A DNA stretch of 46,249 nucleotides from Saccharopolyspora oryzae (GTDB lineage Bacteria; Actinomycetota; Actinomycetes; Mycobacteriales; Pseudonocardiaceae): assembly GCF_027853915.1 (NCBI RefSeq), contig NZ_JAQGLA010000060.1, positions 1 to 46,249 of the forward strand. The letters run 5' to 3'. Of the stretch, positions 8,614 to 16,255 are shown piece by piece. Both the position numbers and the translations under genes were made by a program. Each line of letters opens with the position of its first letter. The stretch's first letter is position 1. The notes under the pieces were generated by a model. The model worked only from the letters and a program-made list of their open reading frames with translations, did no database searches and had not been told where the DNA came from.

Positions 8614-9142
8614 CGACGCCCCTCCCGACCCTGCTTCACCAGCAATTTACCTCGGCGCTCGCACGTGCCGCAGACGGGCATGCGAGCACCAGCCGGCGCC
8701 TGCGCGAATGGCTTCCGAACCCAATCGCGAGCGTCGAATCGCAACCGGTCGACAACAGTGCGCGACCGACCCGGCGTTGGATCTCGCCCGAACCGCGAAT
8801 TGGAGAGCTCCGATTTCCACTACCTCCCGAACATCTGCCGCGACCACGAACAGCACTCCAGCCACACGGGCCTCAACGCACCCGTGGCGACTCAATGCGC
8901 ATGCATATAACTTCTATGTGGGCGCATGATTTTGATCGAATTCACCCTATTGCGCAAGGAAAATTTCCATCTCGTACAACACAGATCATCGGGGATTACC
9001 CGTTGGATCTCGGCGGTTGAGCCGACTGCGAGATCAGCATGCGGGTCTCGCACCCACCCGGGCGGACGACGTGGATCAGCTACCCAGGCCGAAAGCCCAA
9101 CAGCAAGATCTCAATGATCGAACACAACGAGGTGCATTACTG
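8614..9142. promoter_or_regulatory. Intergenic region between divergent MarR 2 and the secreted-protein gene
   Basis: This 529-base stretch holds no recognised gene; short open frames look random. The most structured part is an imperfect inverted repeat with 13-base arms, ATGCGCATGCATA (8895-8907) and TATGTGGGCGCAT (8915-8927), matching at 10 of 13 positions. It is followed by an AT-rich segment to about 8975. The left arm includes the motif also seen upstream of MarR 1. Divergent promoters for both flanking genes should lie here. Confidence 0.4.
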
Positions 9143-9538
9143 ATGCGCAAGATCAATCGCGTGCTGGCCGCTGGGGCGTTGACGCTCCCCCTCGCGCTCG
9201 GCATCGCCGGGGTGGCCTCCGCCGAGGGCCAGGACACCAACATCCGCGTCGAGAGCCAGGCGTCGGCCCAGGTCCACGGCCGCGGCTCGGTCAACGCCAG
9301 CAGCCAGGCGTCGGCCCAGGTCCACGGCCGCGGCACGGCCGAGGCCAACAGCCACGCGTCGGTGCTGGTGGCGGGCCGCGAGAGCCACTGGAACCACCGC
9401 GACGGACTCCGGGGCCACAAGTGGAACGACATCCGCTGGAGCTTCCACCAGGTCCGGGGTCACCACCACGAGGACCAGGACGAGCTGTGCTTCCTGGACC
9501 ACGGCCTGATCGGCCACAACCCGCACACCGTTCGGTGA
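9143..9538 (+). CDS. Small secreted protein with 16-residue repeats, unknown function
   Basis: A 131-residue protein. It has a Sec signal peptide (MRKINR, then a hydrophobic stretch and cleavage near AGVASA-EG, about residue 27). Two near-identical 16-residue units follow (ASAQVHGRGSVNASSQ and ASAQVHGRGTAEANSH), then a partial third (ASVLVAGRES). The tail is His/Trp-rich with many HH, HW and HN pairs and one Cys. Histidine density suggests possible metal binding, which is inference. The ATG at 9143 is chosen over an upstream ATG because the signal peptide starts there and GAGGTG precedes it by 8 bases. I do not recognise the family. A frameshifted relative lies directly downstream. Confidence 0.75.
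   Translation: MRKINRVLAAGALTLPLALGIAGVASAEGQDTNIRVESQASAQVHGRGSVNASSQASAQVHGRGTAEANSHASVLVAGRESHWNHRDGLRGHKWNDIRWSFHQVRGHHHEDQDELCFLDHGLIGHNPHTVR
9254..9334 (+). repeat. Two 33-bp identical units, 48-bp period, inside the secreted-protein gene
   Basis: Positions 9254-9286 and 9302-9334 are identical over 33 bases with a 48-base period. They encode the repeated peptide ASAQVHGRG with its preceding Ser-Gln. Identity at third-codon positions points to a recent duplication or slippage event. Confidence 0.85.
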
Positions 9539-9567
9539 GCGCGGTTCGTTGACCGTCGGGGGATAGC

Positions 9568-9607
9568 GCGTGGTGGGGTCTCGCCGGGAACCGAGAACCC
9601 ACCACGC
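9568..9607 (+). terminator. Terminator hairpin after the secreted-protein gene
   Basis: The arms GCGTGGTGGG (9568-9577) and CCCACCACGC (9598-9607) pair perfectly. The helix continues inward with TCTCG/CGAGA after a single G-A mismatch and closes with an 8-base loop. It starts 29 bases after the stop codon. Confidence 0.75.
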
Positions 9608-9741
9608 CCCTTCACTCCTGTTCCGGCCACGGCCGGGCCAGGTACGAGGTCGCCACGCGGCTTCTCCTCCAGCGAACCATCGAGGCGCATCCGAACGCTT
9701 GGCGATCAACACGAACATCGAGCAGCACGAGGTGTCCTCCC

Positions 9742-9990
9742 ATGTTCAAGATCAACCGAATTCTCGCGACGGGATTCCTGTCGTTGCGGTTCGCACTCGG
9801 CATCGCAGGGCCGACGTCCAACCGGTTGCAGCTGCGGAAGCCGACGTCGAAAGCCCGGCACCGGCGCGACCGCACAGCCACGCCCCGGCGAACCGAGAGC
9901 GTCGGGAAGCCGCACATCTTCATGATCAAGTCGACCGGCGGGATCACCCGCGCCGACACCACGAGCGCCGACCGGTTCAAGGCCATGTGA
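9742..9990 (+). pseudogene. Frameshifted relative of the upstream small secreted protein
   Basis: An 82-codon frame whose first 23 codons (MFKINRILATGF and the helix ending ALGIAG) mirror the signal peptide of the gene at 9143. The ribosome-binding leader (CACGAGGTG) is also shared. After GIAG the frame becomes Arg/Lys/Thr-rich with no relation to a secreted protein. In another frame the same DNA continues as ADVQPVAAAEADVESPAPA, a more likely mature N-terminus. I read this as a diverged tandem duplicate carrying a frameshift near 9808, though a short genuine protein cannot be excluded. Confidence 0.5.
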
Positions 9991-10002
9991 TCCGCCGAGG
10001 TG

Positions 10003-10032
10003 GTGCCGGGCTGCTCAGAACCAGCCCGGCAC
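10003..10032 (+). terminator. Terminator hairpin between the secreted-protein remnant and the OYE gene
   Basis: The arms GTGCCGGGCTG (10003-10013) and CAGCCCGGCAC (10022-10032) form a perfect 11-bp stem with an 8-base loop, followed by AACGGAAAAC. It lies 12 bases after the preceding stop codon. Confidence 0.7.
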
Positions 10033-10201
10033 AACGGAAAACCGCCGCAAAGGAAGCGACCTCGATCTCGACGTTCACCTGCGTCGATCAGGAATGAAAC
10101 CCAGGTCGTCCTTCAACGAGCCTTACCTGCCGTGCGTTCGGGCGCCTTCCGGAATTCCCAGGGCGCTCCGCCCGGCAGCAGCGAATGCAGAGGAGTTTCA
10201 G

Positions 10202-11269
10202 GTGTCCTTGTTCGAACCCGTCCGCGTTGGTCGGTTGGACCTGCCCAATCGCATGGCGATGGCAGCGATGACCCGCAGCCGTGCCGATCAGGAGGGCGTC
10301 CCCTCCCCCAGCACGGCCACCTACTACGCCCAGCGCGCATCGGCGGGCTTGATCATCACCGAGGGCACGCAGCCCTCGCTGCAAGGGCAGGGGTACCCGT
10401 GGACCCCGGGCATCTACACCGATGCCCAGGTGGCGGGGTGGCGCGTGGTCACCGACGCCGTGCACGCGGCAGGTGGACGCATCTTCAACCAGATCCAGCA
10501 CTCCGGGCGGGTGGGACACCCCAGCGTGCACGGCCTGCCCCCGGTCGCCCCCTCCGCCGTCCGCGCGAACGGGCAGATCTTCACGCCGACGGGGCCGCAG
10601 GACCTCGTCGAACCGCGGGAGCTGACCGTTTCCGAGATCCACGGCATCGTGGCGGAGTTCGCCGATGCCGCACGCCGTGCGATCGAGGCCGGGTTCGACG
10701 GCGTGGAGCTGCACAGCGCGATGGGCTACCTGCTGCACCAGTTCCTCGCCCCCAACAGCAACCAGCGCTCGGACGCCTACGGCGGCTCCATCCAGGGCCG
10801 GATCCGCTTCGTCGTCGAAGTCGCGGAAGCCGTGGCCGACGCGATCGGCTCCGACCGGGTGGGGTTGCGCATCTCCCCCGCCAAGCCGATCAACGACATC
10901 GCCGACACCGACGCGACGGAGCTCTACCCGGCGCTGCTGGGCGCCTTGGCGCCGCTGGACCTCGCGCACCTGCACCTGGTGGCCGCCGAGGACGAGGACG
11001 TGAACGACAAGATCCGCGCCGCCTGGCCGGGCATCCTCGTGGTGAACCCCCTCAACTCCTTCCCCGAGCCACCTGCCGACGCCGGCCGGGCGAACGCCGA
11101 GCAGTGGCTGCGGCGGGGGGCCGACCTGATCTCCTTCGGCCGCGGTTTCCTCGCCAACCCGGACCTGGTCGAGCGCTTCCGCATCAACGCCCCGCTCAAC
11201 CCGGTCAACCCCGAAGGCCTCTTCGGCGGCGGTGACACGGGCTACACCGACTACCCCGCCCTCGGCTGA
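10202..11269 (+). CDS. Old-Yellow-Enzyme-family ene-reductase (NemA-like)
   Basis: A 355-residue FMN- and NAD(P)H-dependent enzyme reducing activated C=C bonds or nitro groups in the cytoplasm. It shows the N-terminal strand (LFEPVRVGRLDLPNRM) and MAAMTRSRA. The flavin-pocket IQHSGRVGHPS is present, as is the ELHSAMGYLLHQFLAPNSNQR segment with the family HxxN-type substrate pair altered to HSAM. The proton-donor region lies at YGGSIQGR and a phosphate-binding segment at FGRGFLANPDL. The GTG at 10202 is chosen because GAGGAG precedes it by 7 bases and homology begins there; an ATG at 10094 would add 36 unrelated residues. It is a close paralogue of the amber-interrupted gene at 5215-6282. Confidence 0.9.
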   Translation: MSLFEPVRVGRLDLPNRMAMAAMTRSRADQEGVPSPSTATYYAQRASAGLIITEGTQPSLQGQGYPWTPGIYTDAQVAGWRVVTDAVHAAGGRIFNQIQHSGRVGHPSVHGLPPVAPSAVRANGQIFTPTGPQDLVEPRELTVSEIHGIVAEFADAARRAIEAGFDGVELHSAMGYLLHQFLAPNSNQRSDAYGGSIQGRIRFVVEVAEAVADAIGSDRVGLRISPAKPINDIADTDATELYPALLGALAPLDLAHLHLVAAEDEDVNDKIRAAWPGILVVNPLNSFPEPPADAGRANAEQWLRRGADLISFGRGFLANPDLVERFRINAPLNPVNPEGLFGGGDTGYTDYPALG

Positions 11270-11313
11270 GACCGGCGTGGTGGATCGCGGTCGATGCCCG
11301 CGACCGCGGCGGT

Positions 11314-11353
11314 GAACTCGGCGAGCTGCCCAACTGCGCAGCTCGCCGAGTTC
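11314..11353. terminator. Bidirectional terminator between convergent OYE and Dps genes
   Basis: A perfect 16-bp stem, GAACTCGGCGAGCTGC (11314-11329) with GCAGCTCGCCGAGTTC (11338-11353), closes with an 8-base loop. A smaller 8-bp hairpin (CGCGGTCG/CGACCGCG) lies just before it, at about 11286-11308. Its position between two convergent stops suggests it serves both strands. Confidence 0.85.
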
Positions 11354-11461
11354 CGAGGAGTTGGCCGTCGCGTGCGGCACCGGTGGAGTCCGGTGCTGCC
11401 GCCGGTGATGCAGCCGGGCATCGGCCCGAGGAGCCGACGAGCGGATTCCGGATGCCCGGTG

Positions 11462-12040
11462 TCAGGCCCGGACCACCGGTGTGTCCACCAGGTGCTCGGC
11501 GAGGAACCACACCTGCATCTCCCCGGTGCGGATGATGTCGGAGACCAGGAGGTCGTTGGTTCCGTCGTCACCGCTGCTGGCCGCCCGCGCAGCAGCGTCG
11601 TGGGCATCGCCGAGGATCACCTCGTGCGCCGCCAGCAACCGCGACAGCATGGCGGGAACCTCCTCGACCCCGTTCGGCGGGCGCTGGATCCGGGTGATCT
11701 CCGCGACGTGGCGGGGGTCGCCGACCGCCACCCCGCCGAGCGTTTGCACCCGCTCGGCCAGCGAGTCCACCAGCGCCAGCTGCTCCCCCGCGTGCTTGTC
11801 CAACAGCAGGTGCAGCTGGTAGAAGGTGTGCCCGCGCATCAGCCAGTGGTGCTTCTTGTAGTGGGCGTACAGGATTTGGGTATCGGCCAGGATCTGGTTG
11901 AGCCGCTGGCAGGAATACATCCGCACGTCCCGTGACAACGCGACCGGGAGCTTCCGCACGGTGCCGAATTCCTGGATCTCCTGTCCTCGCTGGTGCAGCA
12001 AGGGCTCGCTGCCACCCGAACGATCAACTGCGGTGCTCAT
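11462..12040 (-). CDS. dps: Dps-like ferritin (DNA-protecting, iron-storing)
   Basis: A 192-residue four-helix ferritin-like protein. Dps dodecamers oxidise Fe(II) with peroxide and shield DNA in stress. The ferroxidase residues that bridge subunits are visible in order: His in AHYKKHHWLMRG, then His/Asp/Glu in FYQLHLLLDKHAGEQLALVDSLAERV. The C-terminal helix contains the family TGEMQVWFLAEHL. The ATG at 12040 lies just after GGGGGAG; open frame upstream is unrelated in composition. The gene stands alone, convergent with the OYE gene. The family call is firm; whether it binds DNA is not visible, since the short N-terminal tail lacks an obvious lysine cluster. Confidence 0.92.
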   Translation of the reverse strand: MSTAVDRSGGSEPLLHQRGQEIQEFGTVRKLPVALSRDVRMYSCQRLNQILADTQILYAHYKKHHWLMRGHTFYQLHLLLDKHAGEQLALVDSLAERVQTLGGVAVGDPRHVAEITRIQRPPNGVEEVPAMLSRLLAAHEVILGDAHDAAARAASSGDDGTNDLLVSDIIRTGEMQVWFLAEHLVDTPVVRA

Positions 12041-12518
12041 GGCGCTCCCCCTCGGCAGGCCGGTCCTGCTTGCAGCCCCATGATGCGGTGGGCACTTCAC
12101 CTCCGAAACACGATCACGCTCTGGACCGCCTCCCGTGCGCAGCAACTGGTCGAGCCGTGTGGCGATGCTTGCACCACAGTGGCCAGCGATGGCAGATGTG
12201 GCTGGTGAGAACGGTGAGCCGTCGCCCCAGCGGACCAGCGGGGCTGTCCGGCCCGGCCGAGGATCGAAGCTGGGAAGCACTGGTCCAGAACACTTCGCGC
12301 ACCGTGGCGGGAACGACGGTGGGGCAGGCGAGCAGGGCCGGTCGGGACCGGACTCCAAAGGATCACGCGCCATCGTCGGCGCGACAGAAATCCACTATGG
12401 ACCTGTCGGCGCCAGCGATGAGGCGAACCCAGCTGTGCACCGCCCGAGTGGCTGGGCGTTCCGGCCCGTAGGAAAGTCGGCGTATGAACCGTACGCCCGG
12501 AGAGCTCTGGAGCTCCAC
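12041..12518. other. Divergent intergenic region, no gene recognised
   Basis: These 478 bases separate the leftward Dps gene from the rightward dehydrogenase. Long open frames cross it but have random composition and no family resemblance. It should carry both promoters; no convincing -10/-35 pair or operator was recognised by eye. Confidence 0.35.
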
Positions 12519-13376
12519 ATGAAGACGGTTGCCATCATCGGCTTCGGCGACATGGGTGAGCAGATGGTGCCCCACCTGCTGTCCCGCGGACATGCGGTGC
12601 GCGTCCACGACATCGATCCAGCCAAGCGCCAACGCGCCTCCGCCGCCGGGGCCGAGGTCCTGCCCACTGCGGCCGATGCGGCCCGCGGAGCCGACGTCGT
12701 GGTCGGTCTCGTGATGTCGGACGACATCCCGGCCGCCTACCTGGGCGAGGACGGCATCCTCGCGGGCACCGCTCCCGGGGCCGCCGTCCTCGTCTGCTCG
12801 ACCACGACTCCGGCGCTGCTCGACTCCGTGGTCGCTGCCGCTCCGGACGGGGTGACCGTCCTGGACGCTCCGATCGTCGGCGGGGTGAAGTACGCGCGCG
12901 AGCGCCGCATCACCTTCCTCGTCGGCGCACCCGACGACGCCTTCGAACGAGTCCGCCCGGTGCTCGACGCCCTCGGCACATCGCGCCAGGTCGGCGGCGT
13001 CGGCTCCGGCGTGGCGTACAAGCTCATCACCAACGTCGCCATCATGGCCGCCGAAGCGGGCATCCGCGAAGCCCTCGACATGGCCGACTACCTCGGCCAG
13101 GACTACGCCACCGCGCTCGACCTCATGTCGGTCGGCCCCATGTCCGCCGTCGTCACCCGAGCCCTCGACACCACCAACCCGCGCCCGCTGCGCCGGTCCG
13201 CGGAGGACGACGACACCTTGCTGTCCGCGGTCGACGACCCGGCACGGCAACTGCCGATCTCCCACGCAGGTGCTACGCGTTTGTGGGAGGCCGTCAACGC
13301 GACCGAGGACTTCGAACCGGACTTCGTCGACCTGACCCGCCGCACGACAGCGCGACCGGAGTACCGGCGCGCGTGA
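12519..13376 (+). CDS. NAD(P)-dependent 3-hydroxyisobutyrate-dehydrogenase-like oxidoreductase
   Basis: A 285-residue beta-hydroxyacid dehydrogenase homologue. It has an N-terminal Rossmann fold with the dinucleotide motif GFGDMGEQM (family GxGxMG) at residues 8-16. The substrate-site DAPIVGGVKYA is present, and the catalytic Lys lies in GVAYKLITNVAIM. The C-terminal helical domain is somewhat shorter than average. It oxidises or reduces a beta-hydroxy acid or imine; the substrate is unknown. The ATG at 12519 is used because homology begins there (MKTVAIIGFG), although only a weak ribosome site (GGAG, 9 bases upstream) precedes it. No partner genes suggest a pathway. Confidence 0.85.
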   Translation: MKTVAIIGFGDMGEQMVPHLLSRGHAVRVHDIDPAKRQRASAAGAEVLPTAADAARGADVVVGLVMSDDIPAAYLGEDGILAGTAPGAAVLVCSTTTPALLDSVVAAAPDGVTVLDAPIVGGVKYARERRITFLVGAPDDAFERVRPVLDALGTSRQVGGVGSGVAYKLITNVAIMAAEAGIREALDMADYLGQDYATALDLMSVGPMSAVVTRALDTTNPRPLRRSAEDDDTLLSAVDDPARQLPISHAGATRLWEAVNATEDFEPDFVDLTRRTTARPEYRRA

Positions 13377-13432
13377 ATCACGCCCGCACCCCGTCGCTGA
13401 GTGTTGCTACGAAAATCCCGAGATCATCCACT

Positions 13433-13447
13433 GTGACACCGTGTCAC
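13433..13447. promoter_or_regulatory. Perfect 15-base palindrome GTGACAC-c-GTGTCAC
   Basis: GTGACACCGTGTCAC is a palindrome with a single central base. It overlaps the stop codon of the dehydrogenase fragment on the minus strand and lies 56 bases after the stop of the rightward dehydrogenase. The loop is too short for a terminator, so a protein-binding site is more likely. The role is unknown. Confidence 0.4.
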
Positions 13448-13790
13448 GGGATGAGGACGAGCCGACCGCGCAAGCCACCTTCGGCCAGTCGCGCGTCGGC
13501 TGCCGCAGCATCTTCGAAGTGAATCGGGCCCGGCACCGCGGCGTCGAGCATGCCGTCCCAGCCAGCAGGTGCGAGCGACGCACCGCGGGACAGGACGTGG
13601 TCAGCGCCCCTGGTGACGAGGATCTCCCCGTCCCCAGCGGAGGCCAGCGCGGTCACCTTCAGCCCCTGCCGGTGCACGAGCTCCACCGCGTGCGCGCTGA
13701 TCGACTGGGCAGGCACCCACCACGACGAGCTCTGCGAGAACCGAGCCAACTTCGACAACCACCAGGCTTGACGGAACATCGCGCACCAGC
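13444..13790 (-). pseudogene. C-terminal fragment of a zinc-independent MDR (quinone reductase-like) dehydrogenase
   Basis: The leftward frame ending at 13444 encodes segments typical of NADPH:quinone reductases. These are SAHAVELVHRQGLKV (after the coenzyme glycine motif), LASAGDGEILVTRGADHV, and the C-terminal IHFEDAAAADARLAEGGLRGRLVL. About 60 residues normally between GMLDAAV and the FEDA end are missing. The coenzyme motif (LVVVGAC) sits in a different frame, pointing to a frameshift near 13700. The N-terminal 150 or more residues are absent because the sulfatase gene begins at 13906. A decayed gene remnant. Confidence 0.65.
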
Positions 13791-13905
13791 GCAATCCCGA
13801 CCCGGCTGTCCCAGTCTGCCGTGAATCCCCGTGTGCCGGTTGCTGGGGGCGTCGCCGAGCTGGTGTCCTGGGCGGGCCGTCGCTGCCGGGAGCCGGAGGC
13901 TGATC

Positions 13906-15381
13906 ATGGTGTTGCGTGCGCGGCTCGCGCTTTGCGCCGCCGCAGTGCTGGTGCTGGCCGGGTGCACCACTTCGGACTCGCCGGGGAGCTCGGCCCCGGA
14001 CGGGCGCGCGAACATCGTGTTCGTGCTGGTCGACGACATGGACTCGGGCCTCGTCCAGTACATGCCGCACCTGCAGCAGATGCAGCGGGACGGCGTGACC
14101 TTCTCCGACTTTACGGTGACCGACTCGCTGTGCTGCCCGTCGCGGTCGTCGATCCTGACCGGGAAGTTCCCGCACAACACCGGTGTGTTCACCAACGAGC
14201 CGCCGGACGGCGGGTTCGGGGTGTTCCACGAGCGGGACGAACGGGACACGATCGGCACCGAGCTCCAGCAGGCGGGCTACCGGACGGGTTTCCTCGGCAA
14301 GTACCTCAACGGCTACCAGCCGCGCGCACCGCTCGGTGGCGATCGGCCTTTCGTGCCGCCAGGTTGGAACGAGTGGGCAGTGGCCGGCAACGGCTACGCC
14401 AACTACGACTACAACCTCAACGTCAACGGGCGGGTGGAACACCACGGTCGGCGTCCTGAGGACTACCTGACCGACGTCATCGCCAAGCGCGGCAACGCCT
14501 TCATCCGCGCCAACGCCGCCGAAGGAACCCCGTTCTTCCTGGAAGTGGCGCCGTTCGTGCCGCACAGCCCCTCGACTCCGGCACCGCGGCACAAGAACGC
14601 CTTCCCCGACCTGACCGCGCCGCGCGGCCCGGCCTTCAACGAAGCCGACCGGTCCGACAAGCCCGCGTGGCTGCGCGACCTGCCGCCGCTGTCCCCGGAG
14701 CAGATCGAGTCCGCGGACCAGAAGTACCGGAAGCGCGCCCGGTCCCTGCTCGCTGTGGACGACATGCTCGCGGGGTTCCAGCGCACGCTCGCCGAGACCG
14801 GCCAGGCGCAGCGCACGCATCTCGTCTTCGCCTCCGACAACGGCTTCCACCTGGGCGAACACGCGTTGGAGGCGGGCAAGCAGACCGCGTTCGACACCGA
14901 CGTCCGCGTGCCGCTCATCGCCACCGGCCCGGGCGTGCCGAGCGGCGTGGTGGTCGACCGGTCGGTGCAGAACATCGACCTGCGCCCGACCTTCGCCGAA
15001 CTAGCCGGTCTCCCGCCGCGACCCGACCTCGACGGCATGAGCTTCGCCGGTCTCCTCCGGGGCGGGCCACCCGCCGCGGACCGCGACGTCGCGCTGGTGG
15101 AGCACCACGCGCCCCGCAACGGGCCGGGCGACCCCGACCAGCAGAAGAACCAGGAGGGGATCCCGCCCACCTACACCTCGATCCGCACGCCGGAGGGCAC
15201 CTACGTCGAGTACGCGACCGGCGAGCGCGAGTACTACGACAACCGGACGGACCCGGACCAGCTCGACAACACCTACGCGCAACTGCCGCCCGACCAGCGC
15301 GATCGGCTGCACCGGACGCTGACCGAACTCGCCGCGTGCCGCGGCAACGCCGAATGCACTGCCGCGGCCAAAGCCCGTTGA
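13906..15381 (+). CDS. Lipoprotein sulfatase (type I, formylglycine-dependent)
   Basis: A 491-residue exported sulfatase. The N-terminus is a lipoprotein signal with lipobox VLAGC, so the enzyme is probably tethered outside the membrane. Catalytic features are the metal-binding Asp pair in FVLVDDMDSG, the CxPSR motif in DSLCCPSRSSILTG whose Cys is converted to formylglycine, and FASDNGFHLGEH with the second Asp-Asn metal pair. A Lys follows in EAGKQTAF. It cleaves a sulfate ester; the substrate is unknown, and no sulfatase-modifying FGE gene is visible here. The ATG at 13906 has GGAG 9 bases upstream. It is convergent with the ABC operon, with a hairpin between. Confidence 0.93.
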   Translation: MVLRARLALCAAAVLVLAGCTTSDSPGSSAPDGRANIVFVLVDDMDSGLVQYMPHLQQMQRDGVTFSDFTVTDSLCCPSRSSILTGKFPHNTGVFTNEPPDGGFGVFHERDERDTIGTELQQAGYRTGFLGKYLNGYQPRAPLGGDRPFVPPGWNEWAVAGNGYANYDYNLNVNGRVEHHGRRPEDYLTDVIAKRGNAFIRANAAEGTPFFLEVAPFVPHSPSTPAPRHKNAFPDLTAPRGPAFNEADRSDKPAWLRDLPPLSPEQIESADQKYRKRARSLLAVDDMLAGFQRTLAETGQAQRTHLVFASDNGFHLGEHALEAGKQTAFDTDVRVPLIATGPGVPSGVVVDRSVQNIDLRPTFAELAGLPPRPDLDGMSFAGLLRGGPPAADRDVALVEHHAPRNGPGDPDQQKNQEGIPPTYTSIRTPEGTYVEYATGEREYYDNRTDPDQLDNTYAQLPPDQRDRLHRTLTELAACRGNAECTAAAKAR

Positions 15382-15405
15382 GATCAATCCTTTGTGGACA
15401 CGTAG

Positions 15406-15439
15406 GGGCTCGACCTGCCAGCGCGGACAGGTCGAGCCC
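15406..15439. terminator. Bidirectional terminator between sulfatase and ABC importer operon
   Basis: The perfect 12-bp stem GGGCTCGACCTG (15406-15417) / CAGGTCGAGCCC (15428-15439) closes with a 10-base loop. It lies between the stops of two convergent units. Confidence 0.8.
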
Positions 15440-15451
15440 GATCCGGCTGGT

Positions 15452-16255
15452 TCAGCGGTCCGACTCCGTCCCGAACAGCCGCGCCACACCGACGACCCGC
15501 TCGATGATGACGACCGCCACCGCCGCGAACAGCACCATCAGCGTGCCGACCGCGGTGACCGTCGGGTCGTAGTTGTACTGCAGGTAGTTGAAGATGCGCA
15601 CCGGCAGCGTCTGCATGTCGGTGGTGACCACGAACAACGCGACCGTGAGGTCGTCGAAGGACGTGATCAGCGCGAAGAACGCACCGGCGATCAGCGACCC
15701 GCGCAGGGCGGGCAGCGTGACGTGCCAGAACACCTTCGGCGGCGACGCGCCGAGACCGGCCGCGGCGCGTTCCGCGGAGCGGTCCAGGCCCGCGAGCCCG
15801 GCGAGCACCAACCGCACCGTGTAGGGCACGGTCAGCATCAGGTGCGCCAGCAGCAGCGTGACCGGGCTGGCCGCCAGGCCGAGTTGCGCGAACCACTGCA
15901 GCAGACCGATGCCGAGCACGATCGTCGGTACCGCGAACGCGCTGGAGAACAAGTTGTCCAGCACCGACCGGCCCGGGAACGGGTAGCGGTGGATCGCCAA
16001 CCCCGCACCCAGTCCGAGCAGCGCGGACACCACCGCGGCGGCGGCCGCGACGCCGAGGCTGAGCGCGAACGAGCTCAGGAACTCCGGCCGGTGCAGCAGT
16101 TCGACGTACCAGCGCAGCGTGAGGCCCTGCGGTGGGAAGGACACGTAACTCGTCGTGGTCAGCGACGATGCGACCGTCACCAGGACCGGGGCGAGCAGGA
16201 AGAGGGCGACCAGGGTGGCGAAGCCGGCGCCCAGCGCGCGTGCCGTCCGGTTCAT
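15452..16255 (-). CDS. ABC importer permease (PotC-like)
   Basis: A 267-residue inner-membrane permease of the polyamine/iron-type (PotC) subfamily with about six helices. The cytoplasmic EAA loop that contacts the ATPase reads AAAGLGASPPKVFWHVTLPALRGSLIAG. It forms the channel together with the preceding PotB-like permease. The ATG at 16255 overlaps the stop of that gene in an ATGA arrangement, which indicates translational coupling. It is the last gene of the operon and ends 13 bases before the shared hairpin. Confidence 0.92.
   Translation of the reverse strand: MNRTARALGAGFATLVALFLLAPVLVTVASSLTTTSYVSFPPQGLTLRWYVELLHRPEFLSSFALSLGVAAAAAVVSALLGLGAGLAIHRYPFPGRSVLDNLFSSAFAVPTIVLGIGLLQWFAQLGLAASPVTLLLAHLMLTVPYTVRLVLAGLAGLDRSAERAAAGLGASPPKVFWHVTLPALRGSLIAGAFFALITSFDDLTVALFVVTTDMQTLPVRIFNYLQYNYDPTVTAVGTLMVLFAAVAVVIIERVVGVARLFGTESDR

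Noticed and set aside
9254..9334. CRISPR-like repeats
   Set aside because: There are only two copies, in frame within a coding gene, with a period of 48 bases and a translated repeat; no cas genes are present.
12041..12373. N-terminal extension of the Dps protein
   Set aside because: The upstream codons give a Pro/Arg/Ser-rich chain unrelated to the family, and a good ribosome site precedes the ATG at 12040.
13791..14862. Upper part of a 472-codon minus-strand frame opposite the sulfatase
   Set aside because: Only its last third resembles a real protein (the MDR fragment); the rest mirrors the sulfatase gene.
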